From Rhodospirillaceae bacterium (GTDB lineage Bacteria > Pseudomonadota > Alphaproteobacteria > Rhodospirillales > 2-02-FULL-58-16): a stretch of DNA of 20,334 nucleotides. A program made the position numbers and the translations under genes. The stretch lies in assembly GCA_013349695.1 (NCBI GenBank), contig DUZD01000018.1, positions 1 through 20,334 on the forward strand, read 5' to 3'. The notes under the pieces are model-generated. The model was not told the DNA's origin. It saw nothing but the letters and a program-made list of their open reading frames with translations, and searched no databases. How positions within the stretch are numbered: the first letter of the stretch is position 1; every line of letters starts with the position of its first letter. This document shows positions 15,162 through 20,334 of the stretch, in pieces.

Positions 15162-16352
15162 ATGAAAATCGCTATCCCCAAGGAACGCCGCCCTGGTGAA
15201 AGGCGGGTCGCGTCCTCGCCGGAAGTGGTCAAAAAATTATCCGGCTTCGGCTTCGATGTCGTCGTCGAGCAAGGCGCCGGCGCCGGCGCCTCCTATTCCG
15301 ACGCCGCTTTCCGGGGCGCCGGCGCCCTCATCGCCAAGGACGCGGCGGCGACGCTCAAGGATGCCGATGTCGTTCTCAAGGTGCAAAGACCCATTGTCGA
15401 GGGCGGCGAGGACAGCAACGAACTGGCGAAAATGAAAAAAGGCGCCATCCTCATCGCCAATCTGGGCGCGCTTGGCAACCCGAAGGATGTGGAGGCCTAC
15501 GCCGCCGCCGACATCACCGCCTTCGCCATGGAACTGATGCCCAGGATCTCCCGCGCGCAGAGCATGGACGTGCTGTCGAGCCAATCCAATCTGTCCGGAT
15601 ACAAGGCGGTTCTGGACGCCGCGTCCGAGTTCGGCCGCGTCTTCCCGATGATGATGACGGCCGCCGGCATGGTGGCGCCGGCCAAGGTTTTCATCATGGG
15701 CGTCGGCGTCGCCGGTCTGCAGGCCATCGCCACGGCCAAGCGTCTAGGCGCCGTCGTCACCGCCACCGACGTGCGCCCGGCGACCAAGGAACAAGTGGAA
15801 AGCCTGGGCGGGAAATTCCTCGTCATCGATCCCGAGATGGAAAAAGACGCCCAGACCGAGGGCGGCTACGCCAAGGAAATGCCGCCGCAGTACTTCCAAA
15901 AGCAAAAAGAGGTGGTCGCCGAACATATCAAGAAACAGGATATCGTCATCACCACGGCGCTGATTCCGGGCCGCCCGGCGCCGGTCCTGGTCAGCGAGGA
16001 AATGGTCGAAAGCATGATGCCGGGATCGGTGATCGTCGATCTCGCGGTCGAGGCCGGCGGCAACTGTCCACTGAGCCAGCTCGGCAAGGTGGTCGAGAAG
16101 CATGGGGTCAAGATCGTCGGCTTCGACAACGTCCCGGCGCGTCTGGCCGAGGACGCCAGCGCCCTTTATGCCAAGAACCTGTTCAATTTCATCAGCCCCC
16201 ACGTCGACAAGGAGACGAAGACGCTCAACATCGACTGGCTGGACGAAACCATCACCGGCACCCTGGTCTGCCGCGCCGGCAAGGTCGTGCATCCCATGCT
16301 GGCGAAAGCCTCGGCGGCTAAAATATCCTCGCCCATGAAAAAAGGAAATTAG
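15162..16352 (+). CDS. pntAA: NAD(P)+ transhydrogenase alpha subunit 1 (soluble NAD-binding domain I)
   Basis: The 396-residue protein begins with MKIAIPKERRPGERRVASSP, the canonical N-terminus of PntA and alanine dehydrogenase relatives. It carries the Rossmann motif GVGVAGLQAIATAKRLG with the following TATDVR, which binds NAD(H). As in Rhodospirillum rubrum, domain I is a separate soluble polypeptide that docks on the membrane subunits. With PntAB and PntB it couples proton entry to hydride transfer from NADH to NADP+, supplying NADPH. The start at 15162 is fixed by the family N-terminus, although the nearest GGAGGAA is 19 bases upstream. The stop is 2 bases before pntAB. Confidence 0.95.
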   Translation: MKIAIPKERRPGERRVASSPEVVKKLSGFGFDVVVEQGAGAGASYSDAAFRGAGALIAKDAAATLKDADVVLKVQRPIVEGGEDSNELAKMKKGAILIANLGALGNPKDVEAYAAADITAFAMELMPRISRAQSMDVLSSQSNLSGYKAVLDAASEFGRVFPMMMTAAGMVAPAKVFIMGVGVAGLQAIATAKRLGAVVTATDVRPATKEQVESLGGKFLVIDPEMEKDAQTEGGYAKEMPPQYFQKQKEVVAEHIKKQDIVITTALIPGRPAPVLVSEEMVESMMPGSVIVDLAVEAGGNCPLSQLGKVVEKHGVKIVGFDNVPARLAEDASALYAKNLFNFISPHVDKETKTLNIDWLDETITGTLVCRAGKVVHPMLAKASAAKISSPMKKGN

Positions 16353-16354
16353 CC

Positions 16355-16789
16355 ATGAACCCGGAAACGCTAGCCGAGCATTCCGCCAAAATCGCCACCG
16401 AGGCGGCGAAGCTGGCCGATCAGGCGGCGAAGATCGCCGGCGAAACGGCGAAGATCGCCGGCGAGGCGGGCCAGCTTGTCGCCGCCCAAAGCCTAGGGGC
16501 GGCGGGCGGCGATCCGTTCCTGTTCATGTTCACGATTTTTGCCCTCGCCTGCCTGATCGGCTTCTATGTCGTTTGGAGTGTCACGCCGGCGCTTCACTCG
16601 CCGCTAATGAGCGTCACCAACGCTATCTCCTCGGTGATCATCGTTGGCGGCCTGTTGGCCGCCGGTCCCGCCGATGTGGACTTTTCCAAGATCATGGGTT
16701 TCCTCGCCGTGACCTTGGCTTCCGTCAACATCTTCGGCGGCTTCATCGTCACCCAGCGCATGCTGGCCATGTTCAAGAAGAGGAAATAA
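16355..16789 (+). CDS. pntAB: NAD(P)+ transhydrogenase alpha subunit 2 (membrane)
   Basis: The 144-residue protein carries the alpha-chain part of membrane domain II, with about three membrane segments from residue 50 on: LFMFTIFALACLIGFYVVW, ISSVIIVGGLLAAG and VTLASVNIFGGFIV. Before them, residues 11-38 form four consecutive heptads of the pattern AKIAxEx (AKIATEA, AKLADQA, AKIAGET, AKIAGEA). This would be an alanine-rich amphipathic helix leading into the membrane. At the DNA level the last two heptads are a 21-base tandem repeat (16425 and 16446). The start is 2 bases after pntAA and the stop 13 bases before pntB, so it is the middle gene of the operon. Confidence 0.93.
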   Translation: MNPETLAEHSAKIATEAAKLADQAAKIAGETAKIAGEAGQLVAAQSLGAAGGDPFLFMFTIFALACLIGFYVVWSVTPALHSPLMSVTNAISSVIIVGGLLAAGPADVDFSKIMGFLAVTLASVNIFGGFIVTQRMLAMFKKRK

Positions 16790-16802
16790 AGGGGCCGGCT
16801 TC

Positions 16803-18197
16803 ATGAGTGCTAATCTGACCGGTTTAGCCTACCTGATCGCGGCGATCTGTTTCATCATGGCGCTCCGGGGACTGAGCTCGCCGGAAACGGCCCGCAATGG
16901 CAACCTCTACGGCGTCGCCGGCATGATCATCGCCATCGCCACCACGACGATGGCGCCCGGCGTCGTCAGTTTCCCGATGATCATCACCGGCATGATCATC
17001 GGCGGCACCGTCGGCACCGTGGTGGCGCTCAGGATCCAGATGACGGCGTTGCCGCAGCTTGTCGCCGCCTTCCACAGTCTGGTCGGCTTGGCGGCGGTGT
17101 TGGTGGCGGCGGCGGCGCTCTATCATCCGGAGGCCTACCGCATCGGCGTCCGAGACTCCATCGCCCAAGCCAGCCTGATCGAAATGAGCCTGGGAACCGC
17201 CATCGGCGCCATCACCTTTTCCGGCTCGGCGATCGCTTTCGCCAAGCTGCAAGCGATCATGAGCGGCGCTCCCATCACCTTCACGGGGCAGCACCAGTTG
17301 AACGCGATGCTCGGCTTCTTCATCGTGATTATAATCGTCTTATTCGCAAACACCGAGTCCTATATCGCTTTCTGGTTGCTGGTGCTGCTGTCGTTCGCCA
17401 TCGGCGTTTTGCTCATCATTCCCATCGGCGGCGCCGATATGCCGGTGGTCATTTCCATGCTCAACTCGTACTCGGGTTGGGCGGCGGCCGGCATCGGCTT
17501 CACGCTTGCCAACACCGCCCTGATCATCACCGGCGCCTTGGTCGGTTCCAGCGGCGCCATCTTGAGCTACATCATGTGCAAGGGCATGAACCGCTCCATT
17601 TTCAACGTCCTCTTGGGTGGTTTTGGCGGCGCGTCGGCGGCGCCGGGCGGCGCCACCGACGTCGACGCCGACAGGTCGGCCAAGTCGGGAACCGCCGCCG
17701 ACGCCGCCTTCATCTTGAAAAACGCCTCCAAGGTCATCATCGTCCCCGGCTACGGCATGGCGGTAGCCCAGGCCCAGCACGCCTTGCGGGAGATGGCCGA
17801 CAGCTTGAAGGAAAACGGCGTCGAAGTGTCTTACGCCATTCATCCGGTGGCCGGCCGCATGCCCGGCCATATGAACGTCCTGCTGGCCGAGGCCAACGTC
17901 CCTTATGACGAGGTCTTCGAGCTCGACGCGATCAACCACGAATTCGCCGCCGCCGACGTAGCCTTCGTCATCGGCGCCAACGACGTCACCAATCCGGCCG
18001 CCAAAAACGATTCCAGCAGCCCCATCTACGGCATGCCCGTTCTCGATGTCGACAAGGCCAACACCGTGCTGTTCGTCAAGCGCTCGCTGGCCACCGGCTA
18101 CGCCGGCATCGACAACGAACTGTTCTTCCGCGACAACACCATGATGTTGTTCAGCGACGCCAAAAAGATGACCGAGGAGATCGTCCAGGCACTGTGA
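16803..18197 (+). CDS. pntB: NAD(P)+ transhydrogenase beta subunit
   Basis: The 464-residue protein has about nine membrane segments in residues 1-265 (the beta part of domain II, the proton channel). A short alanine/glycine/aspartate linker near residues 278-300 precedes the soluble NADP(H)-binding domain III. That domain shows VIIVPGYGMAVAQAQHA, YAIHPVAGRMPGHMNVLLAE, VIGANDVTNPAA and the terminal AGIDNELF. All are conserved in PntB. It closes the pntAA-pntAB-pntB operon. The 3' flank holds two tandem 63-bp palindromic units that could serve as the operon's transcription end. Confidence 0.95.
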   Translation: MSANLTGLAYLIAAICFIMALRGLSSPETARNGNLYGVAGMIIAIATTTMAPGVVSFPMIITGMIIGGTVGTVVALRIQMTALPQLVAAFHSLVGLAAVLVAAAALYHPEAYRIGVRDSIAQASLIEMSLGTAIGAITFSGSAIAFAKLQAIMSGAPITFTGQHQLNAMLGFFIVIIIVLFANTESYIAFWLLVLLSFAIGVLLIIPIGGADMPVVISMLNSYSGWAAAGIGFTLANTALIITGALVGSSGAILSYIMCKGMNRSIFNVLLGGFGGASAAPGGATDVDADRSAKSGTAADAAFILKNASKVIIVPGYGMAVAQAQHALREMADSLKENGVEVSYAIHPVAGRMPGHMNVLLAEANVPYDEVFELDAINHEFAAADVAFVIGANDVTNPAAKNDSSSPIYGMPVLDVDKANTVLFVKRSLATGYAGIDNELFFRDNTMMLFSDAKKMTEEIVQAL

Positions 18198-18203
18198 AAT
18201 GCT

Positions 18204-18266
18204 CTATCTATCTGTTTTAAATGCAAATACGTCGTCGCGGATGGGTCCATCCGCTCGGGATTTGCA
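18204..18266. repeat. 63-bp palindromic unit, copy 1 of a tandem pair
   Basis: The unit starts with CTATCTATCTGTTTTAAA and then folds: TGCAAAT (18222-18228) pairs with ATTTGCA (18260-18266), and GCGGATG (18237-18243) pairs with CATCCGC (18248-18254). Its copy follows immediately. It begins 6 bases after the pntB stop. Confidence 0.85.
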
Positions 18267-18329
18267 CTATCTATCTGTTTTAAATGCAAATACGTCGTCG
18301 CGGATGAGTCCATCCGCTGGGGATTTGCA
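18267..18329. repeat. 63-bp palindromic unit, copy 2 of a tandem pair
   Basis: This copy differs from the first at only two positions (61 of 63 identical). The same arms lie at 18285-18291 with 18323-18329, and 18300-18306 with 18311-18317. Five further bases (18330-18334, CTATC) match the start of a third unit before homology ends. The pair may end transcription from both convergent genes. Confidence 0.85.
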
Positions 18330-18881
18330 CTATCGCCGGGTTATCCGGTAAAGGTAGACTTTGCTGTAGTGGGAGTCGTCGACCGTGGTGACGGCTTCCG
18401 GTCGCCATCCCTGAACGGCGAAGAAGTTGCAGAGCACCAAGGCTCCCGAAGGTAGTTCGGCCTCTAGTTTGAGCTTGAGTTTTTGCATGCCGCCGGGGTG
18501 CAGGTAGCAGACCGTCAGCGCCGCCTCTCGTAGCGATAGGGAATGGAAATCCATCCGCCGGATGGTAAGGTTGGGCAGCCGCTCCAGAGCTTGGCGCAAC
18601 TTGGAAAACAGCCACGGCGCCGGCGACAGCTCACAAGCCACCACTTGGCTCTTGGGGAACCGCTTGGCGAGGGCGAAAGCCAACGTTCCCCATCCCGACC
18701 CCAGTTCAAAAACCGTCCCTTCGAAGCCGCCGGGGATGGCCGCCAGCATGGCCGCTTTCACTTTCGCCGACGTCGGCATCGGCGGACTGCCGGTGATCAA
18801 CGTGTAAGCGGCGATCAGCGCGACGGCCGCCAACACGGCGGCGACAACCGACATTTCCACAATCATCGCTTGGCCATCCAT
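18330..18881 (-). CDS. membrane-anchored class I SAM-dependent methyltransferase
   Basis: The 183-residue protein has one N-terminal membrane segment (about 9-29, rich in Ala/Val/Leu) followed by a Rossmann methyltransferase fold. Motif I is FELGSGWGTLAFALAKRFP (about 58-76), which binds S-adenosylmethionine. E84 in VVACELSP is the usual motif II acid, and D111 in RRMDFHSL suits motif III. It is short for a complete methyltransferase with a substrate domain, so the substrate may be small or membrane-bound. An in-frame ATG at residue 6 is an alternative start. Its TAG stop (18330-18332) is made by the first bases of a partial third 63-bp repeat unit. It is convergent with pntB. The substrate is unknown. 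Confidence 0.8.
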   Translation of the reverse strand: MDGQAMIVEMSVVAAVLAAVALIAAYTLITGSPPMPTSAKVKAAMLAAIPGGFEGTVFELGSGWGTLAFALAKRFPKSQVVACELSPAPWLFSKLRQALERLPNLTIRRMDFHSLSLREAALTVCYLHPGGMQKLKLKLEAELPSGALVLCNFFAVQGWRPEAVTTVDDSHYSKVYLYRITRR

Positions 18882-19078
18882 CGCGGGTTCAACTCAATGG
18901 AAATTTACTGGATGAATTTTTGGAATATTAACCATTTTCCAACTATTGATTATCATCTTTATTATTCCTGGATCACGGTGTTGGAGTTTTTCGGCCTGTG
19001 TCCGCATGCCGATTTTTATGCCGGCGCCGGCCGGGAAAATGGAAATGGCGTGAAAATCCGACTGGAGTCGTCGAACGG
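18882..19078. promoter_or_regulatory. AT-rich divergent region with probable promoters
   Basis: This 197-base gap separates the divergent methyltransferase and GIY-YIG-like genes. Bases 18895-18970 are strongly AT-rich compared with the neighbouring genes, as expected for promoters, but no convincing -35/-10 pair was singled out. An in-frame ATG-like extension of the right-hand gene (to 18998) runs into it and is less likely than the start at 19079. Confidence 0.4.
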
Positions 19079-19498
19079 ATGTCGATTTTCAGCGATTTAT
19101 CGTACGAAGAACTTGCCGCCGGTCCTCCCCAGGATGCCGATTGGGTGAAATCACCCAGCGGCGGGTTTTACCATTTGCTCAACCTTGATCCCGAGGAAGC
19201 GGGTCTAACCGGCGTTTCCGCCGTTTACATCATCTGGCACGCCGGCATGCGTCCGAAGTGGGTCTACGTGGGCCGGGCCAAGGACCTGGCCAAGGCCCTG
19301 CACGATCTCGCCGGCAACGATGAGATCATGGACAGGGAAATCCACGGCGGGTTGTTTGTCACTTGGTCGTTGGTCCGCGAGGAGTTCCAGGACGGCGTGG
19401 TCAGTTATCTGATCGAAAATTTGGAGATTCTGGTCGACAACCCGGAGGCGCGGAGAAACAAGGACCTGCCCATTCCCGTCGTCATTCCCGGCAATTGA
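19079..19498 (+). CDS. small GIY-YIG-like protein, probably non-catalytic
   Basis: With ATG 19079 (GGAG 12 bases upstream) the protein has 139 residues. Residues 48-72 read AVYIIWHAG, then WVYVGRAKDLAKAL, which matches the two-strand GIY and YIG signature followed by the first helix of GIY-YIG nucleases. The helix normally carries a catalytic arginine (LRxRL), but here the position reads LAKAL. A glutamate in LIENLEIL (113 or 116) could be the metal ligand. No other domain is seen. The loss of arginine suggests a binding role or a variant nuclease. The stop lies 7 bases from the convergent HD-GYP remnant. Confidence 0.55.
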   Translation: MSIFSDLSYEELAAGPPQDADWVKSPSGGFYHLLNLDPEEAGLTGVSAVYIIWHAGMRPKWVYVGRAKDLAKALHDLAGNDEIMDREIHGGLFVTWSLVREEFQDGVVSYLIENLEILVDNPEARRNKDLPIPVVIPGN

Positions 19499-19505
19499 GA
19501 GCCTT

Positions 19506-20214
19506 TCAAGATTGATCGGCATACTGTTCCCGGATTTTCAGAATGTCCGGTAACACCTCGTTGAATAGACGCACCAGTTCCGGATCGAAGTGTTTGCCAG
19601 CCTGCTCGTTAATGAAGGTTACCGCTTCGTCCACGGCCCATGCCTTTGGTCCGACGTCAACGCGTCGAAAACATCGCATATAGCCGATATGCGCCCCTCG
19701 ATGGGTATTTCCCCGCCCTTGATGGCGTTGGGATATCCCAAGCCATCCCATTTTTCGTGATGAGTGAGGGCAATTGCCCGAGCCATCCGCATCAGGCTGC
19801 TGTCTTGATCGCCGATGATGTCGCAGCCGATCTCGACGTGGGTTTTCATGATCTCCCATTCGCCAGGCTCTAGCTTGCCGGGTTTGAGCAAGATATGGTC
19901 GGGAATGCCGATCTTGCCGACATCGTGCATGGGGCTGGCGTGGAGTATCATTTCGGCATGCGTTTCGCTAAGACCGGACGCCAGCGCCAACCGTTGACTG
20001 CCCTTGCTCATGCGGATGATATGCATGCCGGTTTCGTTGTCGCGGTACTCACCGGCGCGTCCCAAGCGGCGGATGATTTCAAGGCGGGTTCTTTCCAGTT
20101 CCTCGTTGCGCTCTTGAAGCTCGATGGTACGCTCGCGTACCTTGGCTTCGAGTATCTCGTTTTGCCGTAGCCGTTCATTGTGAAGGGCGCGGACCTCAAG
20201 CATGTTGGATATGC
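19506..20214 (-). pseudogene. HD-GYP phosphodiesterase, frameshifted and 5'-truncated
   Basis: Read on the minus strand, this resembles response regulators ending in an HD-GYP domain, which degrade cyclic di-GMP. It has the linker ISNMLEVRALHNERLRQNEILE, here interrupted at the insertion edge, followed by a coiled coil and EYRDNETGMHIIRMSK. The catalytic HDVGKIGIPDHILLKPGKLE and HHEKWDGLGYP motifs are intact. After ICDVFDALTS (near 19660) the frame breaks: the expected RPYK segment is shortened by about 10 bases, and the natural C-terminus (AWAVDEAVTFINEQAGKHFDPELV) continues in another frame to 19506. The receiver domain expected before the linker is absent because the sequence to its right is a putative insertion sequence. 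It is most likely inactive, although the frameshift could be an assembly error. Confidence 0.8.
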
Positions 20215-20334
20215 TGTAGCGGACCCAGTTTTCTTGGACATGGAATTGAGCTAACTGAGTGTCCAAGGAGGACTCCCTTATGAATAAGATTTTCAAGAAG
20301 GATGTTGCTGTTGATGGGCCGGTGGTAAACGAGG
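20215..20334 (+). mobile_element. left end of a putative insertion sequence
   Basis: The HD-GYP homology stops at about 20215, where a TGTAGCGGACCC stretch begins, of the TG-starting kind seen at IS3-type ends. Inside, CTTGGACA (20233-20240) and TGTCCAAG (20260-20267) form an inverted repeat. A strong AAGGAGGA (20265-20272) then leads into a gene start at 20280. The right end is outside the window, so target duplications cannot be checked. The family assignment is from memory of end patterns and is tentative. Confidence 0.5.
20280..20334 (+). CDS. 5' end of a gene running off the window, probably transposase
   Basis: ATG 20280 sits 7 bases after a near-perfect AAGGAGGA ribosome site. It opens a frame of 18 codons (MNKIFKKDVAVDGPVVNE) that continues past the edge. 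The lower GC and the position directly inside an insertion-sequence end suggest a transposase or its first reading frame. I do not recognise the residues. Confidence 0.5.
   Translation, partial: MNKIFKKDVAVDGPVVNE

Noticed and set aside
18098..18313. Minus-strand 71-codon frame with a duplicated peptide
   Set aside because: The duplication is simply the tandem 63-bp repeat read in frame, and the frame overlaps the end of pntB.
18204..18334. CRISPR-like tandem repeat
   Set aside because: Only two units lie directly end to end with no spacers, and each unit is itself a palindrome.
18385..18400. Possible third copy of the 36-bp repeat (GTGACGGCTTC word in the methyltransferase gene)
   Set aside because: Only about 12 bases match and the palindrome partner is missing, so it is probably coincidence.

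Overview
The window is GC-rich bacterial chromosome whose gene content fits an alphaproteobacterium, probably in or near the Rhodospirillales. The grounds are the three-gene transhydrogenase operon (pntAA-pntAB-pntB, with the alpha subunit split in two), a UbiB-type kinase, a CYTH-CHAD protein paired with a small ParA ATPase, and codon use strongly biased to G/C at third positions. No rRNA, tRNA or CRISPR array was seen. The first ~180 bases are AT-rich, unlike what follows, and the right edge runs into what looks like an insertion sequence.

Layout, left to right. (1) 1-329: AT-rich sequence with a possible gene tail and a perfect 16-bp palindrome, then a GC-rich hairpin. (2) 330-2192 (-): a 620-residue protein ending in a cyclic-nucleotide-binding domain. 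(3) 2477-3457 (+): a UDP-glucuronate 4-epimerase-like sugar epimerase, convergent with (4) 3481-4020 (-), a NapF-like ferredoxin with four cysteine quartets. (5) 4436-4813 (-): a small exported protein of unknown function. (6) 5156-11465 (-): five genes in one direction, read as fadD-like acyl-CoA ligase, Na/Pi cotransporter with PhoU domain, 81-residue lysine-rich protein, CYTH-CHAD protein, ParA-like ATPase. (7) 11525-13327 (+): M3 oligoendopeptidase, divergent from the ligase. (8) 13446-14798 (+): ABC1/UbiB-family kinase. (9) 14881-15009: a 42-codon remnant resembling the start of a cyclic-nucleotide-binding domain. (10) 15162-18197 (+): pntAA-pntAB-pntB. (11) 18330-18881 (-): a membrane-anchored SAM methyltransferase. 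(12) 19079-19498 (+): a small GIY-YIG-like protein. (13) 19506-~20215 (-): an HD-GYP regulator that is frameshifted and cut at its 5' side by the putative insertion sequence at 20215-20334.

The most interesting set is the block 5156-9611. A phosphate importer with its PhoU domain, a strongly basic lysine-rich protein, a CYTH-CHAD protein (CHAD domains are known polyphosphate binders) and a ParA/MinD-type ATPase lie in one direction, and the last two are 12 bases apart. My inference is a phosphate/polyphosphate module in which the ParA ATPase positions or segregates polyphosphate granules through the CHAD protein, by analogy with ParA-type cargo positioning. The sequence does not prove this.

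Several palindromic repeats of different kinds lie in the window: a 36-bp element present once in frame inside the cyclic-nucleotide-binding gene and once between genes; a tandem pair of 63-bp palindromic units between pntB and the methyltransferase, whose edge supplies the methyltransferase stop codon; and a 64-bp inverted repeat after the oligopeptidase gene. They suggest a genome rich in small mobile palindromic elements.
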